DNA of 64,000 bases from the NCBI GenBank assembly GCA_014904985.1, contig MU128927.1:23107-87106 (forward strand), written 5' to 3'. The translations under genes were made by a program, and so were the position numbers. Numbering within the stretch: the first letter of the stretch is position 1; the number at the start of each line of letters is the position of its first letter. This stretch comes from Hydnum rufescens UP504 (lineage: Eukaryota > Basidiomycota > Agaricomycetes > Cantharellales > Hydnaceae). Positions 55,746-64,000 of this stretch are shown here, in pieces. Under the pieces are notes generated by a model. That model was not told the origin of the DNA, ran no database searches, and saw only the letters and a list, made by a program, of their open reading frames with translations.

Positions 55746-56225
55746 GTATGTTTCATTTTTCAATCTGATGTATATATATTTGATCCTAGATCATGCGACA
55801 GAGACTGCCCAAGTCCTGAATGAACAACCAACCAAACCCTCAACAATGAAAACCCATACTAGAACCTCCCCCCCCTGAACAACCAACCACATCCTGAGCT
55901 CCCTGAGCCCCTACTGCTATACAATGTATATATAATAGTAAATAGTGATAAATAATGACATAGTTATGGTAACAGTAAGTTACTGCACCAGAGGTAAAAT
56001 ATTAGCTAGTAACTTAGCAGTTCTGGTGCAATACAATTGCACCATACCATGTTAGATGACTATCAATCTATGGCATGGACTGATTCAAACCCTTGGTACA
56101 TATTGCCAGGGTTGGCGGGTTCTTGGCGGGTTTTAGCCATGGGTCCACATTGTTACTCCCGCCCTGCGGGGATCTCCCCCGCAGGGTCAAAACCCATGGG
56201 TTTCAAAACCCTGTGCAATACCCTA

Positions 56226-58915
56226 AGTGCAACACCGGAAGTAGGCACCACAGAGCTTTGAGGAAGCGACATCAACGCAGGCCCTAAATGACTCAGGAGA
56301 GGGGCTGCCTCAGATCGGGGCAGCGATGTAAGATCCTCCCAATCAGGCAGCAGTCCAGAGGACAGTGGCGATGTCTGATTGCGATGAGGCAGTTGGGATG
56401 GGCCAGCAGGGGGATACTCTCGGGGTGGAGACCAAAAGTATTGCCAAGGTGGAGAAAGGGATGACCTCCGTGCTGGCTGTGGCAGGGGCTGATGGGTTGG
56501 TGCCTTTGAAGATGAGGCACCCTCCCAAGGCCCATCCCACATTTGTCCACCACGATCATCCCTGAAGCGGCTGTGTTCTTGGCACTCAAGCTCTTGGGGC
56601 ACTCAGGAGCTTGATGGTTCCCATTGCCTTGCAGGCTCCCAAGGTCATCCCCTTGGCAGTTCCTGTTGTGTCACCTGCGGTCCCCTCAGTGGCTCCTGGG
56701 GCACTCTTAAGCTTCCTTTGGGGTAGCTAGAGTGGAAAGACGGAACTTGACGAGGGGGAGACCAGGCTTGATGAGGTGGGGAGTAAGCCTGACAAAAAGG
56801 AGATGAAGCCCAGCAAGGAGAAGGCACCTGGCGAGAAGGCACCCAGCAAGGAGAAGGTGCCTGATGAGGAGAAGGTGCTCGATGAGGAGAAGGTGCCTGA
56901 CGAGGAGAAGGTGCCCGACGATGATGAGACTGAGTGTGGCCATAGGGAGACAGAGAGTGGCAAGGAAGCGGCACATGATGAGGTGGAGACACATGACAAG
57001 AGGGAGATCATGTACAATGAGGAGACCACACATGACAAGGAGAAGGTGAACGATGAGGGGATGGCACCCAAGGAGACTGGGACAGATGAGGAGACAGGGA
57101 CCGATGACAGGGAGATGGTGCACGAGGAGATGGTGCATGAGGAGATGGTGCACGAGGAGATGGTGCACAAGGAGATGGTGCACAAGGAGATGGTGCACAA
57201 GGCAGAGATGATGCATGAAGCAGAGATGGTGGAGTTGCATCATTTGCTGGAATGGTAGGAGAATACAGGGGAGTGGGAGGAGGACCAGGCTCAGGAGAAG
57301 TGGGGGAGGAAGTTGGAGAGCATGGCTGAGCAGGATTCGGCACAGAAGCAGGGGCAGGAGAAGAGGGTGCAGGTGCAGAAGTGGGGGGATGTTCATCCTG
57401 AAATAGACGCATATGCTCTTCTGCTTGCTGTTTCAGTCTTTCTGCTTCTAGTCTTTTAGCCTCCTCCAGCACTCTCATCTGCGAGTCTGCTTCTTTGGTC
57501 TCCTTGGCACGTTGCTTCTCCTTGGCAAGTTTTCTCACCTGTTTTCTTTGTGCATTTGAGGTGCCATCAGAGGATCTCCACAATGTCATAATCGCAGTCT
57601 TGAAGTCAGTTTGGGGAGGCATCCCATTGTGTCATTTCCCCCTCTTCTTCCCATGAGCACCTTGAAGAACCTCGATAATTCAAGACTTTTCAGCACCATC
57701 TCCACTTTTGGCAGCGAGTATGAGGGCCTTTGCTTCAGCCTCCTGTTTTGCATCCAAGTGAGGAGTAGGATTGAGATCATATTCACCCTTGTTCTCCCAA
57801 TACTCGTTGTCCTTGTCATAGGGGTTCCCCATGATGTCATCATAGATATTGAAACCATGATCATCCATGTTATTGACCACTGCCTTCGATGAAGAAGCCA
57901 TTGGACCCTCATCCTCATTAACATAGATTTTTATTGCCTCCCCAAATTCATACTTGTAATAGAACTTTGGCACCTTGTATGCCTGGCCAGCAGGCCACAG
58001 GCCATGACCAAGGAAGTCCCATAAAGCAACCACATCAGTCTTGCAAATTTCGCCAGGAGTTAAAACACACCATGCAGCTTCACAGAGAGGATGATCATTG
58101 CGATCAGATTCACCAGGATATCCCAAATGTGGCCTGATGAACCAATTGTTCGGGTGCTGCACATGAGCCAGTGGAACCTCAACGTGTACAATATGCACAG
58201 TGACATTGATATTCTGGTCCTCCCACTTCTTCATTGCAGCAAAATATTTGCCGGCTGCGGCTGCGGCTGCCTCAGGAGAGTTGGGACAACAATTGGGCAC
58301 AATATCATGATGGTCGCGATGCGGATACTCCATGACTCCAAAGACTGGTGTACCCATTCACACAAGATCATCCACTGCATGACGATCTGCAGGAGTAAGA
58401 GGTAAGCGATATACAGCCCCTACTCATCGATCATCTATCCCAAAGACAGGGAGGTCCAGGTTATAGGTGTGGGCAATGTGGTCAATGGTAAGATGCATCA
58501 CGTATTCAGCATACCCTCAGCAGTTGTAAGTGAACCTCGTGAGTACATTCAAGTGAACATCCCCATTCACCCAAATGGAGTTGGGTACAAATTCGAGTGA
58601 AGTAGAGCGACCAAGACTAGCTGGTTTTGTAGGGGGAAGGAGGATATCTTGCAGTTTAAAATACCTTGTGACAGAAGACCAGTGTTCAAGAGCACAATGA
58701 CACAATGAGAAAATTTTGGTGAATAGTGATTGATAGTAAGGCAAAATTGTCTTGACTCCGTTGTTCTGCACATTCATCGCAGGGGTATAGGAAGGTGGGT
58801 CAGACTCAGTATGGGTTATGAATGCATGATAGGGGGCATTTGCATCCAATAATGTTGGCCTGAGAGTATAATCACTCGAATCCAGGACCCCTGCTTGACA
58901 AACAGGGGGTTGGGT
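56226..58915 (-). pseudogene. gene1 (second copy), 5' and middle part, interrupted by element C
   Basis: Minus strand from about 58915 (LDSSDYTLRPTLLDANAPYH). The segment EYVMHLTIDHIAHTYNLDLP matches the plus copy's MTMHWCIDHISMVGKTDCPH, and MGTPVFGVMEYP matches GVPLWGLWFDD. It continues with CPNSPEAAAAAAGKYFAAMK, YKVPKFYYKYEFGEAIKIYV, a Lys/Glu-rich helix (RKQVRKLAKEKQRAKETKEA) and long APSP-type repeats. In-frame stops near 58515, 58428, 58355, 57657 and 57624 are all TGA, with CGA the simple precursor, and no other stop occurs in that span. Near 57000 the frame shifts within the repeats. Function unknown; the layout (conserved N-part, basic helix, Pro/Ser linker, conserved C-part) matches gene1 on the plus strand. 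Confidence 0.65.
56640..57240 (-). repeat. Coding repeats of 15-18 bp (APSP/PSPHQA type) in gene1 second copy
   Basis: Plus-strand units GAGGAGAAGGTGCCTGA (18 bp, about 56815-56925) and GAGGAGATGGTGCACGA (15 bp, about 57108-57205). In the gene frame they encode PSPCAPSPRAPSP and APSPRQAPSPHR. The Glu/Met-rich plus-strand ORFs here are artefacts of the repeat. Confidence 0.85.
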
Positions 58916-61900
58916 GTTGAGGAGATGCCAAAATATTGGAAGTGCCTTTGGCTACTTGTAAACACCAATGACCACTCCTTCTGAAAGTAACAGCATGCCG
59001 ATGCTGCATCCACCAAATGATTCATATTCAGCTAACAAATTTTTTTTAAAAACTGGGGAATCAACAGTATGACTTATGTTCCAACAGCAACTGTTGGCTT
59101 CTTGAATACATTTTGAGCTTCTCCTGATTGTCGAACAGATCACTCCAAGCAGTTTCAACTGGCGCTGCCTCAGCATCTCCGTCTTTGGACCAGGTCATAG
59201 GGCTTGATCCAGAATATTCTTGATTAGAGGTGCAACTTTGCCCACTCTGGAGAGCAAGGTCAGAAGCAGGCTCAGAATCTGGAACCCCATCCTGAGAGTG
59301 CTGACATGGAACTACTGTAAGTGTCATAAGTCTAACAACATCGAGGCCATGTGACGTGACCCCAAACGAACTTAACAACACAACAGGGGGTCTGATTCGG
59401 TGTGACACCTCAGGAAAGTAACAACATATGCTTCCGGTTCTTCTAAAAAAAGCTCCCAGGGACTGCCAAAGGCCAAAGGTGGGGCCTAAAACAGCCACCT
59501 CAGCACCAGAAGGCAGATCCAGGACCCCCCTGAGGGCTGAAAACTCTTAATGTAGATTCCCCCTGCGGCCTTGTGACGTGACACCCAATATCAAGTTAAC
59601 AACCCCCCCTTGGAAATGTGATGTCGTTGTTAGCATTTTAACACCCAGAGTCAAACTGTGACCAGACAATGTTGTTAGACTTATGACGCTTACAGTATGT
59701 CAGGCCCAGACAGCTGACTGAGCTCGCTGCAATTTGCCACAAGGGTAGAAGGCTGTGTGTGGGCACCTGAGATCGATGTAGGTTCCATGGTGGTAGTGAG
59801 GTATTTTGCTTCCGGCCAAACTCTCTTCTGGTCAAACATTGCATCCATGTCAATTTGGATTGAAGTGTCAACCCTTTCGAGGCATTTTGTACCACACACA
59901 TTAATTCTCAACCTACACTCACCCCATCAGGGTCTTCTTCTGAGTGTCCCCAGCCTCTGTTGGCTGCAATTCAACCAAACATCTACTCAGAGTGTCACCT
60001 TGAATGATACTGCATCCCATTTGGCAATGGTTATCTTTATGTCTCTCAATGCCCCCCCGGTGATGGATTGTAGTGAGTCAGGGTCTCAGCCAAGCATCGA
60101 TGTTACAATGTTTAGTGCAGGGGATGCATTTCAGCCTCTAAGCATGAGTTCTACCTGTGTTAGAGCATGGGGACATCTGTCTCTTGATCTTATATGGTTG
60201 AGATGATTGCTGAAGAAGTCCCTGAACTTTACTCGTCACTATATTTCTCAGGCAGTAGCCTCTCTGGTATCGCGTCCACTGTCCCTTCTGCACACTTCGA
60301 GTTCTCGCAAGCTCATGAACCACAAGTGCACATTGCTGACTGGGAGGAGGATGCTGGTGGGGAGGTCATGTGCAGGTATTATGCTCTTTGGAAAGAGGCA
60401 TTGGATATCGTTCAACAAAGCAAGCAGGGGTGGATACCAACTTCTTGTAGGTGCTCATGAACATATTTGAGCATACATGATTCTTAAATCCACCCTGTAG
60501 CATTCAAGCCTCCACAGGACCCTGTAGCCATCCAGGCTTTCTACGACTACTCGGTATGAACATATACCCAACTGCCTCTTGAACTCTTCATTCAATGTCC
60601 AGGACCTCTCACCTGTCCCCCTATGGGAATCAGATGCCAAAGAAACACACCCCGACCCAGTTGCCCCACCATTCAGAGACCATGGAACAAGCATTCACCT
60701 GTATTTCCCCTCCCATACTTGCAGTTATCCCCCAACTTTGCCTTTTGTCATCGATCAATCATTCTCCAGTTTTGTGGCTTCATCTGCTGTTCCATGCTAG
60801 GGTCCGAGCATAGGTCTGAGGCAACAGTGAACCCCAAGACATTAACAGTCGTGAGCAAGTCAGTGGAAAATGGTGAAATGTTCACCTGTTGTTTTTTGCA
60901 CTCCACTATGATTTTGGAAGTCAGAAGTCCAGTATATAGCAACCAATTCTAATTTTGTTCTTGTTATCTTTTTTTTGAATAAAAAAGGAACTTGAATATT
61001 CAGTAATGTGTGTCTTGAAGTGAGGATCTTGACCCATAATTCTGCCTCTTTCTTTACAGTCAGCAGAGAGTCAGAGACAGGGGGTCTGGTTCCTATGTGG
61101 GTGGACTTGGATTCTGCTATGGCTTTCGCTTCTTTTTCTTCAGTGGAATTTGAGTGGGATGGATGTATTGGATTCCAAAATTGTCTGCACGGCGTGTATG
61201 GCATGTACATTACTTCATGAACCTAGCTCAGTCTGGTTTCCATTTTGGATTGGTTCGGATTCAAAATTCTTTCATGGCTTGACTTCACCCTTGACGTCTA
61301 CACTCTACTGTACTCTCCTTGAAGTCTGAGAATCTACCACAAGCCCAGGCTCAGTGCAAAATTCACTGCTTCGCATTAGCCCCTTGTTTCTTGTGATGGT
61401 CGAGTTATCCAATCTCTTCGTTTGCATGGGTGTCCCCCTTATGGACAGTGGATTTTGACCCAACCATTGGATCGACCACAAAGAGAAGCTGTTTTTGAAG
61501 GGATTAGGTATGCTGGTGGGATGGTGCATAATAGCTGAGGTCCAACTGGTATCAATTTGGGGCCAGTTTTCAGTATGTCCTATACTATGCTCATTCTTGA
61601 AAACCCATCCAGTTATCAGCCTTGTTCTTGAGGTGTCTTCCAATTCCGTCAAACATGTGAAAACGTTGTTTGTTGGTGTACATCCGTATTCAACCGTTCT
61701 CAAAGGCAAACCCAACATACCAATCGTGGTGTCCGAATGTGTGCCTAATTCAGAAAAACAACTTCGATTGTGGGGGTTTGAATGCCTCAAGGACAATCAA
61801 ATCAAGCGTTTTTGATGATGACGAGGAGGGGCAACTCTACCAAGTCCTTGGTGGCCATCACCAGAGACCCTGAGGACTGAGAGTGCCTTCGTCAAGATAT

Positions 61901-62514
61901 AGTACAGTTGCACTCTGGGGTGTATCAAAGGCCTTCACCTTTGGCAAGTGATCCAGTGGCATTCTCCAAATGGAGCTTGTGGATGACAGGAAAGGAGCCA
62001 CCCCATGTTCACCCGATCGAGATGTCGAACTTGAAGTGGAAGGTGATTGAGTCAGCAGAAGGGGACTCCACTGCGAAGCATGTACAGAAGGAGGGGGAAT
62101 CGCCTGCCACCAATGTGGCTTCGGGAGCTGAATCTAGCTCAACTGCTTCAGCTTCTGCAGCAATGCAATTGAGGTTTCTGAAGTTTCAGAAGAAGCCCCG
62201 GGCCCCCATGGTTCTGGTTTGGTCTGATGGGGGTGGTGATGCAAACGTGAAGGGCATGATTGATGGTGTCTGCACACATCATCTACCCGACAGTATTTTA
62301 TTCCTTGAGCTCAGCCCTTTTAAATTCATGGCCACTTTCTTTCCACCCCTTTTTACCATACCCCCTTTCTTTTAATGGCCTTTCTTTTCCCACCTTTGCC
62401 ACTTCCCCACCTGCCTGATGTCCTGGTTCTATTGTTCCACTCATTCCTGCGCAAAAATGTAGCATATGGATTTGTCACAAATAGTAATGTTGATGTGACA
62501 TCACTCTCTCAAGG
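58916..62514 (+). other. Weakly coding region, possible relics of a third cassette
   Basis: Several plus-strand frames have coding-like composition but no family I recognise: 59950-60200 (MSLNAPPVMDCSESGSQPSI), 60194-60460 (EEVPELYSSLYFSGSSLSGI then FSQAHEPQVHIADWEEDAGG) and 61908-62375 (DPVAFSKWSLWMTGKEPPHV, then a Ser/Ala-rich stretch). Position upstream of a minisatellite and a gene3-like start suggests a decayed gene1-equivalent, but I could not align it convincingly with either gene1 copy. Confidence 0.3.
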
Positions 62515-63680
62515 CAACTGGGTAGTGTAACACTGCAGTTTCAACTGCAGTCGCCACTGTCCATGCTATTCACTAACAAACCAGTTCTTTTTTCTGAGCA
62601 TTATCTTGCTCACACGTCACCTCATCACCCTCTCTCAAGGCACCGGGTAGTGTCACACCGCAGTTTTGTCTGCAGTCACCACTATCCGTGCCACCTCTTG
62701 TGCGAATCAGCTCTTTTTTTATCTCACCCATACATCATCTCATCACCCTCTCTCAATGCATTGGGTAGTGTCACACCACGGTTTTGTCTGCAGTCACCAC
62801 TATCCATGCCATCTCTTGAATGAACCAGCTCTTTTTTTCGACTGTTATCTCTCCCATACATCATCTTGTCACCCTCTCTCAAAGCATCAGGTAGTGTCAC
62901 ACCACAGTTCTGTCTGCAGTCACCACTATCCATGCTGCCTCTTGTGTGAACCAACCAGCTCTTTTTTATCTCACCCACACATCATCTTGTCACCCTCTCC
63001 CAATGCATTGGGTAGTGTCACACCATGGTTTTGTCTGCAGTCGCCACTATCCATGCCATCTCTTGAGCAAACCAGCTCTTTTTTTTGACTGTTATCTTGC
63101 CCATACATCATCTCGTCACCCTCTCTCAAAGCATCGGGTAGTGTCACACCACAGTTCTGTCTGCAGTCACCACTATCCATGCCACCTCTTGCGTGAACCA
63201 ACCAGCTCTTTTTTATCTCACCCACACATCATCTCATCACCCTCTCCCAATGCATTGGGTAGTGTCACACTGTGGTTTTGTCTGCAGTCACCACTATCCA
63301 TGCCATCTCTTGAGTGAACCAGCTCTTTTTTTTGACTGTTATCTTGCCCATACATCATCTTGTCACCCTCTCTCAAAGCATCAGGTAGTGTCACACTGCA
63401 GTTTCGTCTGCAGTTGCCACTATCCATGCCACCTCTTGTGCGAACTAGCTCTTTTTTCAAGCATTGCCTCACCTGTACATCATCTTGTCACCCTCCCTCA
63501 AAGCATCGGGTAGTGTCACACTGCAGTTTCATCGGCAGTCACCATTATCCATGCCATCTCTTGTGCAAACCAGCTCTTTTTTTGAGTTTTTTCTCCCTCA
63601 CAAGTTACTTTGTCACCATCTCAAAGCATTGGGTAGTGTCACACTGCAGTTTCACCTGCAGTCGCCATTATTCTTGCCAG
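62515..63680. repeat. Minisatellite of about 120-127 bp, 10 copies, with dimeric order
   Basis: Ten copies marked by GGGTAGTGTCACAC (near 62520, 62646, 62764, 62890, 63010, 63137, 63257, 63384, 63508 and 63630). Spacing alternates about 118-120 and 126-127 bp through most of the array, because units with TTTTTATCTCACCCACACATC alternate with units with TTTTGACTGTTATCTTGCCC. It therefore expanded as a dimer of about 246 bp. The His/Ser-rich ORFs on both strands are repeat artefacts. Confidence 0.93.
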
Positions 63681-63824
63681 TCGTGCAGTGCAGTCTCTTG
63701 CATGAATCAGCCATCCATCCATTGTCAAGTTTTTTCTCACCCATGTGCCACCTTCCCTATCATTCGTTCCTATTGTATGGCCTCATCAATACCATTTCCG
63801 AGTTTCTTGCTCTGCTTTCACATA

Positions 63825-64000
63825 ATGTTGGCTGCAGTCATGGCTGCCAAGAAGAGGAGGGAGAAACGAACACAGCAAAAACAAAAACTACCTTCAAGTC
63901 GAGGTAGTGAGCATCCATCCAAAAGGCCTAGGTGCATGATGGCCCCTTCTGTACCTGCATCTGCCCAAGACATTGCCGATTCACCTTTGCCCTCCCTTGA
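63825..64000 (+). CDS. Probable start of a third gene3 copy, truncated by the window end
   Basis: ATG at 63825 (a second ATG at 63840) opens a basic N-terminus MLAAVMAAKKRREKRTQQKQ followed by SSRGSEHPSKRPRCMMAP, open to the window edge. It resembles the Ser/Lys-rich start of gene3 (SKGAKVPSKP) in composition and lies about 150 bp after a minisatellite, as gene3 does in both other cassettes. Without the conserved core, the identity is an inference from position. Confidence 0.35.
   Translation, partial: MLAAVMAAKKRREKRTQQKQKLPSSRGSEHPSKRPRCMMAPSVPASAQDIADSPLPSL

Larger units (their letters stand above)
52818..56225. mobile_element. Element C: hAT-like, gene-capturing element with divergent hairpin/intron arrays, 8-bp target duplication
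   Basis: Termini TAGGCTATTGCACGGGG and CCCTGTGCAATACCCTA; exact flanking 8-bp direct repeat AGTGCAAC (52810-52817, 56226-56233). Length 3408 bp against 3409 for A, to which it is the inverted copy. TAGG ends and an 8-bp site are typical of hAT elements. In the stretches compared, A and C differ mainly by C/T and G/A changes, often at CpG. From the centre (about 54605-54620) modules run minus-oriented to about 53270, starting with the captured dehydrogenase fragments, and plus-oriented to about 55800. No transposase frame. Insertion splits the second gene1 copy. Confidence 0.9.

Noticed and set aside
56776..57258. Plus-strand Glu/Lys/Met-rich protein (EEKVPDEEKVP, MVHEEMVHEE)
   Set aside because: It is the antisense shadow of Pro/Ser repeats in the minus-strand gene1 copy, which has conserved sequence on both sides.
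62563..63513. His/Ser-rich secreted or repeat protein
   Set aside because: The open frames exist on both strands only because the 120-127-bp minisatellite has few stops; no start, signal or unique sequence.

Overview
This window is eukaryotic and most likely from an agaricomycete (mushroom-forming basidiomycete) nuclear genome. The evidence is short spliceosomal introns (GTRAGT donors, CTAAY branch sites, YAG acceptors), a C2/NACHT/WD40 STAND gene of the mushroom type, a chromodomain Ty3/gypsy retrotransposon, a KDZ-type (CxC) transposase relic and a MUB1/samB-like MYND relic. It is an accessory, repeat-rich region: almost every recognisable coding unit carries stops, frameshifts or insertions.

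Layout. 0-5 kb: KDZ transposase relic (minus), a 64-bp minisatellite at two sites, and a MYND zinc-finger pseudogene between them. 7.2-16.2 kb: a plus-strand cassette of three unrecognised genes, called here gene0, gene1 and gene3. 17-24.6 kb: an uncharacterised minus ORF region and a degenerate chromodomain gypsy element split by a solo LTR. 25.0-28.4 kb: hAT-like element A. 28.4-31 kb: fold-back and MITE-like repeats. 31.1-35.5 kb: a C2-NACHT-WD40 gene (minus). 35.9-40.9 kb: a SINE nested in a MITE, a Harbinger-like MITE in a minisatellite, a C-rich satellite, and a transposon-associated ORF. 44.0-58.9 kb: a second gene1-gene3 cassette on the minus strand, broken by two large elements, B (44.8-49.8 kb) in gene3 and C (52.8-56.2 kb) in gene1. 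59-64 kb: weak ORFs, a dimeric minisatellite and probably the start of a third gene3 copy.

The most unusual content is elements A, B and C. A and C are near-identical inverted copies of 3.4 kb with hAT-like termini (TAGGSTATTGCAYGGGG). C has a perfect 8-bp target duplication. Each element is a divergent pair of arrays of short exon/intron modules. Each module has one hairpin (ACCACACACC..GGTGTGTGGT type) just before the 5' splice site, and most have a second hairpin (GCAAAAAGAGCAGC..GCTGCTCTTTTTGC type) inside the intron. Stem sequences vary between modules while pairing is kept. A and C also carry two out-of-frame joined pieces of a UDP-glucose dehydrogenase gene, so they are gene-capturing (Pack-type), apparently non-autonomous elements. 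B has the same architecture, different ends, an 8-bp target duplication and a 656-bp near-perfect palindrome at its centre.

The cassette genes share a damage signature. All in-frame stops I could place in gene0, gene1 and gene3 are TGA, and most sit where CGA (Arg) fits. A/C differences in the stretches I compared are mainly CpG transitions. Both fit methylation-driven decay. All functional statements are read from sequence patterns; no database search was run.
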